This document shows, in pieces, positions 54,209-64,000 of a stretch of DNA of 64,000 nt. The stretch's first letter is position 1. Each line of letters begins with the position of its first letter. This stretch comes from Catonia carolina (Eukaryota; Arthropoda; Insecta; Hemiptera; Achilidae), in NCBI GenBank assembly GCA_035578175.1, contig JAQMRL010000012.1, positions 19,131,215-19,195,214 on the forward strand, read 5' to 3'. Under the pieces are notes generated by a model. The model made no database searches, was not told the DNA's origin, and saw only the letters and a program-made list of their open reading frames with translations. The position numbers were made by a program, and so were the translations under genes.

Positions 54209-55154
54209 ATACCCTACTGATGTTAGCTCAATATGAACAAAAGCGAGTGAATGTAGAAATGTTTCGTTTATACGTCTGACAACCTCTGGAAATACCGCCA
54301 ATATTAAATTAATAAAAAACATGATCAATACCCACATTGGTTTTCATAACGCAATATAGAATATTGTTATAGATTATAAGAACTATAACACCCACAGATT
54401 TGCTCCAAATAAAGTTTATGAATTATATAAACAATATTAATTAAAAATTATAAGTAAAATCTTTTCAATATAACGTCCGGTCGTTCCATAAAAAAAATTT
54501 AATCAATATCAGATTGATTTATCAATAGAATCCGAAACTATAAGTGGTTCCAAAAAGAAACATAATAATTTTATTTTCTCTTGCTGTGTTAAAAATATAG
54601 GGTAAGAAAAATTATACTTTTAACCAAGAAATTGCGAGCTTCGTGGAGGTCATGACCAAGTGTCTTGTACCTCCACCAGTCCTGCCTTGTAGTGTTGTCA
54701 CTCCTCCCGTCCTGCCCGTGGCATTAGTATTGCTTCACTCAATTAATGCAAGCGTGACATACACAACGTTTCGTAACGTTTGTGAGCTGTTTTTTAAAAG
54801 TCATTTTCGTTTTAAAAATTTTGTTTATTTTATAGGCCTATCGTATAATTGTTTAATGCAGTCTTCCGTTAAAAAATTTTAAAATATGTTATTTTTCAGT
54901 GTATTAAATATATTTTTAGATGTAAGTATGAAATAATTTAGTGGTTTTGACGAACGACCTGGTAAATCGATTTCGAACAGCGACCGTCGTTATCGAAAGA
55001 AAGACCTTAGAAAACAAAGTAAAGAAATAATCAATAACTCGCCACTCCAGCAGCGCTTCGCGCTGCTTCCGTGTCTCGGCCTCAGAGGGGTAGGTGGATC
55101 AGAATTCATATGTGGATCAGAACTATTTGCCACAAGGTGAATGAATGAATGAAC
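54209..55154. other. No gene seen; HINE-like 5' end remnant at 54568-54620
   Basis: TTTTCTCTTGCTGTG and AATATAGGGTAAGAAAA near 54572-54612 are a decayed HINE-like 5' end. The rest is unassigned. The 79-codon frame at 54643-54882 has no recognised motif. Confidence 0.4.
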
Positions 55155-56670
55155 GTTACGTACCTGTAACGTTTTGTTAATAAAAATTTGCCTAAAAAAT
55201 CGTTTTGAAGGTGTAAAGATAGGAATACCCGAAAACGGCAAACCCCCAAAACCGAAATTTGTTTTTTGTATTTTACTCAGCGGACCGGTGGGTTAAGGGC
55301 AACTTTGGTTATATAATGTTGAAGTACGTTTTTGTGGGGCACAAAACAGGTTCATGCATTTTGTCCCTATTCTTCACCGTTAAGGAGATAAAGAAATACA
55401 ACCCCTACCGCAGGCTAGAGGGTTCTAATTGAAGATTTTCGGGTTATCAAATTTTTGTGTAATTTGTAACGCTAAACAACATGCCATCAAAAGACTTTTT
55501 GTATTCTAAAAATTAAACATTTCATATCTTTTGGATAAGGGTACCGACCCCCGTAAGACCCCGATTTAAAATTTGGAACATTACCCGTGATCCTACAGGT
55601 ACGTTTAACTGTTTATATATATAAATTTGACGAAATAACCCATTTTGAAGGTGAAAAGAACGAACAATATGAAAACGGCAAACCCCAAAAAGCCGAAATT
55701 TCGTTTTTTGAGTTTTCTCACCAAACCGGCAAGTTAAGGGTAACAATAGCTATATGGTTTTAAAGTACTTTGCAAGGGGTACAAAAAATATTCTATACAA
55801 TTTTTCTCTACGATGCACCGTTTAGGAGATAAAAAAATACAACCCCTACCGCAGGCTAGAGGGTGCTGATTGAGAATTTTCGGGTTATCAAATTTTTGTG
55901 TAATTTTTAACGCCAAACAACATGCCGGTAACAGATTTTTTATGTTCTAAAAATTTACAATTTTCATTATTTTTAGATAAGGGTAGTAACCCCCGTAGGA
56001 CCTTGATTTAAAATTTGAAACATTTCCCATAATGCGGAGGGTACGTGTAATGTGGTCTTAGCAAAAGTTTGCCAAAGAAACCCGTTTTGATGGTGTTACA
56101 AAAGAAAACTTGAAAAATGCAACTCCAAAAAAGCCGAAATTTTTTTTTAGTTTTTTTACCGAACCGGCAAGTTGAGGACAACGATAGCTATATGATTTTG
56201 AAGTACATTAAAAGGGGTACAAAAAATATTCTGTACAATTTATTTTTACGATGCACCGTTAATGAGATAAAAAAATACAAACCCTACTGCAAAAAAGAGG
56301 GTGCAACTTTAAAATTTTCGGTTTATCACATTTTTATGTAGTTTTTAACGCCAAACGACATGCCGTTATCAAATTTTTTGTATTCTAAAAATTTAAAAAT
56401 TACATAATTTTTAAATAAGGGTACCAAACCCCGTAGGACCCCGATCTAAAATTTGAAAAGTCACCCGTGATTCCGGCAGTTAGTGTAATGTGGTCCTAAT
56501 AAAAAGTTGTCGATGAAACCCGTCTTCGTGGTGTTACAAAGAAAAACCTAAAAACTGCAACCCCGAAAAAGCCGAATTTTTGTATTTTGAGTTTTTTCAG
56601 CGAACCGGCGGGTTAAGGGCAACTTTATATATATGGTCTTAATGTACTTCGGGAGGGGAACAAAAATGGT
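55155..56670. repeat. ~440-bp tandem repeat, about 3.4 units
   Basis: The anchor GCCGAAATTT(T) recurs at about 55252, 55692, 56133 and 56571, giving periods of 440, 441 and 438 bp. Each unit also has AACCGGC/TGGG(T)TTAAGG, ACAACCCCTACCGCAGG-like and GACCCCGAT blocks. The units are diverged, so the array is old. It could be satellite DNA or the repeat section of a larger transposon. Open frames inside are not conserved between units. Confidence 0.85.
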
Positions 56671-57065
56671 CGCAGTGGCCTTTGCGCTACGAAACTTCGT
56701 TAAAAAGTTTGAAATATTTGGACGCATCCCCTGAGCTTTCGGGAAGATGTACCTTAAATTTGGCATTTTTCCCGGGGGTTTCAGCCGACGCCCGACAAAA
56801 ACGGTCCTCAGAGATTTTGCTTCTAGAGACCTCCAAATAGGCGAGAATTTCCATCAGTGAGTCATTAGTGGCTGGGGCTTTATATATATAATCAATAATG
56901 TTTATAAGTTTTTTCAAAATTTGGCTAACAATCCTGAGGAAAGAACAAAATTAAATTTCTAATCTTTATGATAATAAGATAATAATAAAAAGTAAAATGT
57001 TCGTTCCCACTCTGCCAAATCGGGCAACACTGCATTAATGTCTAACTAGATCCAGGCTCGCAATT
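56671..57065. other. Region flanking the tandem array, unassigned
   Basis: It is relatively GC-rich up to 56880 (GTTTCAGCCGACGCCCGACA) with two overlapping minus frames of 72-76 codons. It may be the non-repetitive end of the element that carries the array. Confidence 0.35.
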
Positions 57066-57904
57066 CATGGTTACTAGTATAGTATGTTTTCATGTCGATT
57101 TAACAAAATGGAGTTTACATCGGAAATACATGATTTTGTCCCCTTGAAGCCAAAAAACATTTTTTGCTCTTATTGTGTGTATGTGAATAAAATATCTCCA
57201 GAACGGAATAGCGTACGAAGTTGGATTTGGAACTTAAATTAGATACTACTAGAATACCCGACAGGAGAATTTTCATAAAAATCGGTCAACTGGAAGTACA
57301 GTAATAGGTTATTCGTGAAATTTTTCACGTATTTGTAATTTTCTCAAAAACGACTCCAACGATTTTTTAAAAAATCGCCTCATTTACTACATTTTTTTTA
57401 TTATCCTCTACAAGATAGTAAGCGCCATGTCTGCTGAAATTCTTGGCGGGGGCGTGTGTTCTCGATTAAAAAAACATGTTGTTTTTAAAGATATGCCATA
57501 ATATGCATTTTAGTGTATTTGTAGAACTTTAAAAATTTCTTCAATTTTTATTTCAAGCTGCTTTTTGCACAACGTTTAGGTTAGCGTCAGTTAGTGATTT
57601 TATACATTTTTTTCACCAAAATCGGTGAAAAATAAAATTTTTTAATATTAGAGCCTTAGTACCTACACACTTCACGACAAATGAGTATATAATTAAAGTT
57701 TCAGGAAATAAACAACTGTACAACCTTTATTTCAAGCATTCTCTTATACAGAGCTTAGTTTAGCGTCAGTAAAGTGATTTTCCGTATTTTTTAAGTCGAA
57801 CACAGGTTGATTTTAATTTTACATCATTCACTCATGATTAAAATTAGGTTATATTTTTCATTTTACATAGGCAAGAGAAAGTAGGGTGAGTGTTTCACAC
57901 CAGA
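57066..57904 (+). mobile_element. HINE-like element, 5' tip lost
   Basis: It enters at AGTATGTTTTCATGTCG, keeps all downstream blocks and ends GGCAAGAGAAAGT with GTGTTTCACACCAGA at 57904. Confidence 0.8.
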
Positions 57905-57905
57905 T

Positions 57906-58180
57906 TTTGTTATCCCTAATGTGTGTATGCAATAAGCAATTTTATGACCCAATGAGATGAGGATGGTATAACACGCAAATGAGGTGTAGTCTTGTACAAA
58001 ATCAGCGAGTATGTATGGTTAATAACCCTACCATCATAACAACCGGTAACCACTGTTTCGAATTAAACCTTCAAATTAAATAAACCTTTACTAGGGATTC
58101 AACTGCGGAAACTTCGTCTCCAAAATCAACTGTTGAACAGCTGACTCGCAGCGACGACCACTAGACCAACCCGATGGGTT
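57906..58180 (-). mobile_element. SINE-A copy abutting a HINE-like 3' end
   Basis: Its 3' tail (complement of TTAGGGATAACAAAA) begins in the T run that ends the HINE-like copy. The head at 58180 downward is CCATCGGGTTGGTCTAGTGG. Several internal deletions. Confidence 0.85.
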
Positions 58181-59666
58181 AAATTTCAATTAATACAAAC
58201 CTTTACAACTCTCTGAATCAAAATAATTATGAAATACTACAAAAATAAATAATTAATTCACAAGACTTCGACGTTAAACGATTGAGACTAAATATTATTT
58301 AAACAACGGGATCTACTGATGAACTATTTAGCGGGAAGTATAGTCTTGAAGGAGAAAAAGCCTTTTTCTTCTTAAGAAGCAATAACTAAGACCTCCCGTT
58401 CAGTAGTTCTAGAACATTAATCATTGAATCGGTAGGTAGAAAAGTTGATCTGTTACAGGTAGATTAGCTAAACCACTTTATTTTAAATAAACTAATCTAA
58501 AATCACGTCTTACTTTACTAGTTTATAGAAACACAGTAAGAGTAAACTGGGTGTTCAAAAAGTTTTGTATATTATCATAATGTAGGTCCCTTCACCACGT
58601 TTCTCTTCAAATTCGTCTGTTTTCCGTCAGCGTCTTGACTTTTAGTTAGCTCATACCTTCCAGCGGCAACTATTCATGTGAAGTAGCCTCTTCACCTATT
58701 TTCTACATAGTATCTAGATTATTTTCTCACAAAATAAGTAATATAAATTCTGTTATGATTATTTTTTATTTTACAATAAATAAAGAAGTGTCGCGTATGC
58801 ACCATCTTAATATAGACAGGTGGGAAAATTCTTTAATATGGATTTAAAAAATATTAAAAACATTTTGGGCGCCAGCTATATCATTAGAGCATGAGAAAAT
58901 TAAATAAATAAAACTGTGTTTCTTTGTACTCAACTAAAACATTTAATACATCTATTAATGAATAACTTATTTTTAAATTACCCTATCCTATTTTAAATAT
59001 AGCCAACCTTATTTCTCCCGCGACTTAAATAAAAACAAAATTAAAAAACCCCTTTATATAAAATGAATTTATCTACAACTAAATATTTCTCCTTGTTCTT
59101 CTTCTTATCCTCGTTCTCCTGGTCACTTCTTCAAATAATTTCTTCTTAAACCACTGATCCAAGCTGAATTCCTAATGGAACTCATTTCGGTCTCTTTAAT
59201 CCGAAATTAGGAATCTCTGGTTGACAAATCTCCCTCTCCCACCAACCGTTCAACCAACCTAGAGGGCCAAAGGGAAATAGAACCATCCCAATGATTGGTT
59301 GTAAGTTGGTAGGTGTAAGAAAGGCCCAAAACACAGAGGGCCCAAATACACCGCGTCTAATGAATAATACACCGTATCAGATGATTGACAGGTGGCTTTA
59401 TTTACAACTTATTGTCTTACTACTACTCTAATGTAACTAATTCTAACATTGGGGGTTTTCCCCAAACACCTAGTTGATGGGTTTTATTTTAGTTCTGGAA
59501 GTTACGGTGATTAGGGATTACCATAACTTCCATTGTTTGTACAATTATTGTACTTTACAACGGTACGCGTAAAAAGTATATAAAATTATTATATCTGCTT
59601 AGAGCGCTTCCTAATGTTTTAAATAGCCCTTTTAATGGCCTTAATATACTACGTAATAATGTTCTA
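58181..59666. other. No gene seen
   Basis: About 1.5 kb of unassigned sequence. A CT-rich patch (59085-59130) and a block of moderate GC (59150-59400) show no coding signal I can support. Confidence 0.45.
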
Positions 59667-59818
59667 GTGCAGAGTTAGTCGGGTGGTCGCTGCTTTTCTT
59701 CAGGCGAGAGTGGGTTGCCATGACTACGGCGACGTCAGCGGCAAATCCGCACGCCTGCTCTCCCCAAGCCGACCCTTATTAGTGAAGAGGTTGCCACGAT
59801 TCGACTAGTCTACTGCAC
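59667..59818 (-). repeat. Short inverted-end repeat, copy 2
   Basis: Inverted relative to 8657-8802. Shared blocks include GTGCAGTAGACT, GGGTCGG, GGGGAGAGC, GTGCGG.TTTGCC, TGACGTC and GTAGTCATG. Ends GTGCAGAGTTAGTCG and CGACTAGTCTACTGCAC form inverted repeats. Confidence 0.65.
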
Positions 59819-59907
59819 CTTCTTTTCTGTGTATGTTTACGTTAGTTGTTTTTGTGGTGAATAGGATGAAATTATAAAAATTATAAATGAAATTATAAAA
59901 AATACAT

Positions 59908-60364
59908 TTTTTTACAGATTTTGATGAAAAAAAACTGAAAATCACTAATTACCGCTAAACTAAATGATAAACCAAGAAATTTTTAGAATAAAAGTTGTAG
60001 GGTTTTATATTTTCAATAACTTTGATTACATACACTTTTGCCCTAAAACGCATTTTAAGGCCGCAATCTTAAAAAAAAAAACATTTTTCTTCTACGAGAG
60101 AACAGCTTCCCCAAGAGTTTCAGCAGACATTGCGCCTTCCCTTTTTTGTAGAGCATGAAATGTAGTAAATGAGGCGATTTTTAAAAAAAACATCGTAGGA
60201 GCCGTATTTGAGAAAATCGTAAAAAAGTGAAAAATCGCTAAAAACATGTTTTTTTTGGATTCAAGGGGTCTGAAAACGTGTATATCCGGTAAAAACTTGA
60301 TTTCGATAAATCAACATGAAAACAATACCTTCCTTCATATATATTCATATAGGCAAGATAAAAT
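59908..60364 (-). mobile_element. HINE-like element, 3' part missing
   Basis: It runs from the first tandem unit (GATTTTGATGAAAAAAAACTG) to the 5' end GGCAAGATAAAAT at 60364. The CGGTCAACCGG block and the microsatellite are deleted. Confidence 0.75.
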
Positions 60365-61544
60365 ACAAATACATATTTAATCACGTAAAGGGCTTTAGTG
60401 CCCTAGAAACTGCAATGCTATGGTGCAAACAACAACCTGAATTTAGTGTTGTTGAAGCATTTTCCTAAAAATAATTAGGGATGTTGCTGTTACAAAAAGA
60501 AGTTTAGTCTTAGTTCAAAAGAAAATACACGATTTTTTAAAAAATTACTTTTTAGTATGTATTAGTACGTTAAAACATATTTCATAAAGGATTTTACCGT
60601 AATTTATTTTGTTAATGTATCAGGGTTGAAATTCTGTATTTTTCTGCTTATTTTAATAATCTTTTGTAGGCAACTCTACATATTTTGTAATAAATTGAAT
60701 AAATTAGTGTTTTTTTTTAACTAAACTGTATATTATCCTTTATTAACCTATTAAACATTCCGGTAATATTACATTGTTACGGTACTGTGTATCAAATTAT
60801 AGTGTTTAGCGTATGTTATTACCCGAACTATTTGATTATCAGAACCGCGATTGTCCCAATTATTTCGGATAACTGACGCCACTCTTTACCATCCTCTCTT
60901 TCCATCCACTCTTTACAACTCTTCATCTATTTATGAAGGAACGAGCCGCCACTGATACCTTCCGTTTGAATTGTCTACAACTGTTATCCGTAATGTCCTT
61001 TTTGACTTTTATTGATACTTCTCACAAATTTTTAATTAAACCGTCAATTTGTGTCTAGCTTTGAAACCCTTTCGTAGTTATATTTCTTACCAAGTTCAAA
61101 AAGTTAGGGCCTTCTCGTAGCAAGGATACATATTGCGATGGTGTCTCGACACGATGTCGCTTTGAATAATATGAAGCCTATCGTTATCAGTGTGAGTTCT
61201 TCTGCCAAGATTAGTTTAAGGTAGTTTTTCACAGAGTAATATGGAAAGAGTTTTAAAAATTCGGAAGAAAACTATTAGCTGTTTGGTGGGAGTCAACCAC
61301 TTAACCCCAAGCAGACTTTTATTTAAGGAGCTTCAATTGCTTATCGTTCTTTCTGTGTTAATCTTTGAAGTGATAATGTAATACATTAATCAAAATACAA
61401 AAATATTTTAATTAATGTTGGTTTACATTTCTGGATATAAAATTTATCCTATAATTAGAATAAATGGCATAATTAGAATTGTGTCTCGGGGTTGGTTATT
61501 GGTGGCAATTTTTAAAATTATCATTTATTATTTCGTTTTGTCAT
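60365..61544. other. No gene seen; one possible transposase relic
   Basis: At about 60392-60469 the plus strand reads FSALETAMLWCKQQPEFSVV, which has the feel of the C-terminal part of a pogo/Tigger or jerky-type transposase. The piece is only about 25 residues before a stop, so the call is tentative. The remainder is unassigned. Confidence 0.35.
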
Positions 61545-62075
61545 TCCGTCCCGCACACCCAGATATAAGAAACTACAAAACATAGTTGCAAACCTTTTAC
61601 GAATTCATAATCAACACAAAAAGATAGTGGGCCTACATTAGGTTTGAAGGTCCGGTTTTGACCGGAAGTGGTCCAAAACCCGAAGTCAAAAAATCAAAGT
61701 CAGAAACTAAAAGGAATAGCAACAAACGGTTTTCGGATTCGTAATTTACGTAAAAAGTTAATGGGCCTGGATTGCGTTTGAAGTTCCGGATTCGACCGGA
61801 GGTGGCCTAAAACAGGAAGTCAAGAAATCAAAGTCAGAATTTGGAAACAAAAATAGTATCATTCATTTCCTCTCAAAGAGTAGATACAGAAATCATAGGG
61901 TCTGAAGTTTCGGTTTTGGCCCAAACTGGAAGTCAAAAAATCAAAGTCGAAGTTTCGAAACAAAAATAGTGTCATTCGATTCGTCTTAAAGAGTAGATAC
62001 AGAAATCGCTAATGGTTTTTGCCATAAGTCAAAGGTAAGCCTTTTAAAAATTACCACCAGCCATGAGACGCGTGA
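61545..62075 (+). repeat. Dispersed repeat D, expanded copy
   Basis: A unit with GTTTGAAG(T)(T)CCGG, GACCGGAAGTGG and AGTCAA(G/A)AAATCAAAGTC occurs three times (about 61640, 61775 and 61895), whereas the copy at 5380-5695 has it once. Unit spacing is about 125-135 bp. Confidence 0.75.
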
Positions 62076-62092
62076 TCTCATGAAAGAGATTT

Positions 62093-62245
<153 letters not shown>

Positions 62246-62709
62246 TTAGAAGAGAAATGTATTTGCCAATGAATAAATAACTACTAAGTTGTTAAGATAA
62301 ATAGAATACTGTCCCATAAAAGATAAAACGCAATCTATCGGTAAGAAAATGAACTAATTAGAGTAACAGTGACTAGTAAATGGTTTTCGTTTGACTTACA
62401 CCGGTTTGCTGAGCAAGATAAGGAACAAAATTACTAAGTTACTTCAGTTTAAAACAAAGTTAAGTTAGTTTGTTGTTGTACTTAGGCTTATGTTAAGTTG
62501 CATCGGTTGGACGGAGACCCCCGTTGGCGGTAAATTAACAAGCAAACCTTATGCAAATTAGTATATGTACATCAAGTAACGGGTACTCAGAAAGTTTTAT
62601 CGTTCAATTTCTTTTGTTCTGTATAAGAAAGTATTATGATGGAATAAAATTTGCTATACTTGGATTTCAACTGATTTTCACTACTCATCACCCCTTGAAG
62701 TCAAAAATG
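62246..62709. other. No gene seen
   Basis: AT-rich, unassigned. Confidence 0.4.
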
Positions 62710-62780
62710 TTTTTGAAATCTCCTTTGTTTAAATAGACTTCTCTAAAAGAAGTCTATTCAAACAAAGGAGATTTCAAAAA
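62710..62780. repeat. 33-bp near-perfect hairpin
   Basis: The left arm 62710-62742 and right arm 62748-62780 pair along 33 positions with a single mismatch (a G-U pair in RNA) around the loop CTAAA. Arm ends: TTTTTGAAATC and GATTTCAAAAA. No target duplication or family membership is evident. Confidence 0.9.
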
Positions 62781-63239
62781 AAAAGTTTTTAACTTTCGTT
62801 ATTTTAGCGGCATAGAGAATTGAATATAATTAAGACAACTTTATTAAAAAGGTGTATAGGGAACCCGCGAGAACTCGCGCGGCAGACATTCGACCACAAT
62901 TTTCTTTGTTTGAGTATTACTTGATGATTTTATTCCAGTCAATTCTTAGGTATTTAGTCCAGTTTACTCCAGTCAATTCTTAGGTGGGAATGTATAGCGT
63001 GGATCGGAAAAATGGCCAACTAAAAATTTCCACTAGAGACGCGAGTGTTCGTGCTAATAGCCTTTGTATTCATTCTCAAAAGTTTTCATTTCTTTATCGG
63101 TTAAAATTAATTGTTATCTTCCATTATCGTAAACTGTACATTATTTTGTCAGTTAATTGTTTTTTTTCTAAAATTTGAGATTTTTTACAATCAGTTTAAA
63201 AACAAAAACTATAAGTAAATAACATAAAAGTTATAATAA
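62781..63239. other. No gene seen
   Basis: It contains a short direct repeat (CCAGTCAATTCTTAGGT near 62937 and 62971). The 64-codon frame at 62984-63178 has no motif. Confidence 0.4.
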
Positions 63240-63314
63240 GACGAAGACAATACCCAATGGTATTGCTTCGAAAAGAAAAAGAAAATTATTTATAATTTTT
63301 GAAAACATTAACTT

Positions 63315-63636
63315 GATAAAACATAAATAACAGTATTAGAAAAGGTAACAAAATTAATAGCGTGGCTCTCCGGTAGGTCAGAAGTATATAAAGTATAAAG
63401 AAATGGACTTAAAATACTACCTTAGGGAACACCAGAATTAGTTTGATGAAGAGAAGTGTACACGTTTTGAAATTTAATTTGGAAATACCTCTTTGGTAGA
63501 AATGATTTTAAGACAATGAAGTAATGATGGGGAAGTTTAGTTTTTATCTTGTATAAAAGTCCAACGTGCCAGACCTTGTCAAATGCGTTTGCTACGTCCG
63601 AGAAAGCTGCTGTACAGTACTGTTTCCTTTCCAGAG
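63315..63636 (-). pseudogene. Jockey-like LINE reverse transcriptase fragment
   Basis: One reading frame from 63636 downward gives YCTAAFSDVANAFDKVWH (RT motif with the first catalytic Asp region), LLYKIKTKLPHHYF, SFLPKRYFQI and NSGVP, then a stop where family members have Gln, then GSILSPFLYTLYTSDLP, the 'GVPQGS.L.P.LY..Y..DLP' box of Jockey-clade elements. Where the catalytic FADD box should follow, the sequence reads FSNT, so the active-site aspartates are lost. The fragment starts abruptly next to a HINE-like piece and fades below about 63315. The stop splits the frame, so no long open frame shows it. Confidence 0.85.
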
Positions 63637-63654
63637 AAAGTTAATTATCTAGTA

Positions 63655-63863
63655 TCGGTTTTGTGGCCTTAATTGTGGATTTTAGATCAAATATGTCTAC
63701 ATCTTTTTTTATTTCAAAAAAGTTTTCTACTGTGCTTAATTTTGCGTCAATTAGTAATTTTTTGTCTATTCCTTATTAAAATCGGTAAAAATGGGATTTT
63801 ATAAAATTGCGGTTTTAGTAGTCTATGTATTCAACGACAAAAGTGTATAATTATAATCAAAGT
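63655..63863 (+). mobile_element. HINE-like fragment, split by SINE-B at the window end
   Basis: First tandem unit and the start of the second (GGATTTTATAAAATTGCGG), broken within AATCAAAGTTGT by a SINE-B. Confidence 0.7.
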
Positions 63864-64000
63864 TGTTGTTTAGGTCATCAGCCGAAAGGCTGGTTTGAAC
63901 CTCTAGAGGCTTTACTAAGTAAAATGAGAAGTGAGGTGGTTTACCGTGCCTTCCTCATTGAGTCGAAAAGTATGCTTATCCAATACAAATCTCTCAGCTT
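63860..64000 (-). mobile_element. SINE-B, running off the window
   Basis: Starts TTGTTGTTTAGGTCATCAGC (the tail end on the minus sense strand), continues through the GCCGAAAGGC and CCTCTAGAGG palindromes and reaches the AGTATGCTTATC block at the edge. Confidence 0.85.

Noticed and set aside
62710..62780. Conventional pre-miRNA
   Set aside because: Stem almost perfectly paired, loop of five bases and AT-rich ends are not typical of animal miRNA precursors; kept only as a hairpin.

Overview
The window looks like repeat-packed, non-genic nuclear DNA of an animal, most likely an insect. The evidence is strong AT richness, almost no open frames, tRNA-derived SINEs, LINE and Jockey-like reverse transcriptase debris, a mariner remnant and Harbinger-type elements. 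I cannot name the species. I found no host protein gene, no functional tRNA or rRNA and no CRISPR array. The longest open frame (44475-45335, minus) belongs to a dead LINE. Most shorter open frames are accidents inside repeats.

One family dominates. About 34 full, truncated or nested copies of a 0.9-1.2 kb non-autonomous element lie on both strands and fill roughly 40% of the window (estimated by eye). A complete copy runs T-run, ACTTTCTCTTGCC, a short cruciform, a GT microsatellite, a block with CGGTCAACCGGAAG, two tandem ~170 bp units each with a conserved hairpin (AAAGTTGTAG / CTACAACTTT), then GGCAAGAGAAAGT, a hairpin (GTGTGA / TCACAC), CCAGA and a T-run. Subterminal inverted repeats, a microsatellite core, a 3' hairpin and insertion into T tracts are the hallmarks described for HINEs (non-autonomous Helentrons, DINE-1-like). 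I call it 'HINE-like'; that assignment is inference.

Other interspersed families are: SINE-A, a tRNA-derived SINE of about 320 bp (9 copies); SINE-B, a retroposon of about 390 bp with an ACA-rich tail and 10-12 bp target duplications (9 copies); SINE-C, tRNA-like heads (2 clear copies plus 2 relatives); and element E (starts TAGCTGTCCGTCC), which interrupts or replaces the core of two HINE-like copies. Cut-and-paste elements are an internally deleted mariner (36088-36503), a 763 bp foldback element (42110-42872), three Harbinger-like MITEs (26549-27025, 36976-37223, 50721-51269), a hAT-like MITE in a SINE (38815-39026) and a further MITE in another SINE (53613-53998). Coding remnants are LINE reverse transcriptase pieces at 16.5, 18.7, 19.5, 25.0, 29.8, 37.3, 44.5 and 63.3 kb, a HARBI1-like N-terminus (11426-11632) and a transposase N-terminal remnant (13141-13459).

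Layout: 1-6.5 kb nested HINE-like copies; 6.5-13.6 kb SINEs plus transposase remnants; 13.7-36 kb alternating HINE-like copies, LINE fragments and unassigned AT-rich DNA; 36-43 kb mariner, Harbinger MITE, Jockey fragment, SINEs and foldback element; 43-50.5 kb nested HINE/LINE/SINE; 50.7-52.1 kb MITE and hairpin repeats; 55.2-56.7 kb a ~440 bp tandem array; 57-64 kb HINE-like copies, SINEs, a dispersed tandem repeat, a large microsatellite, a near-perfect hairpin and a Jockey-like fragment. The nesting gives a relative chronology: SINE-B and LINEs inserted into HINE-like copies, and SINE-B and MITEs inserted into SINE-A.
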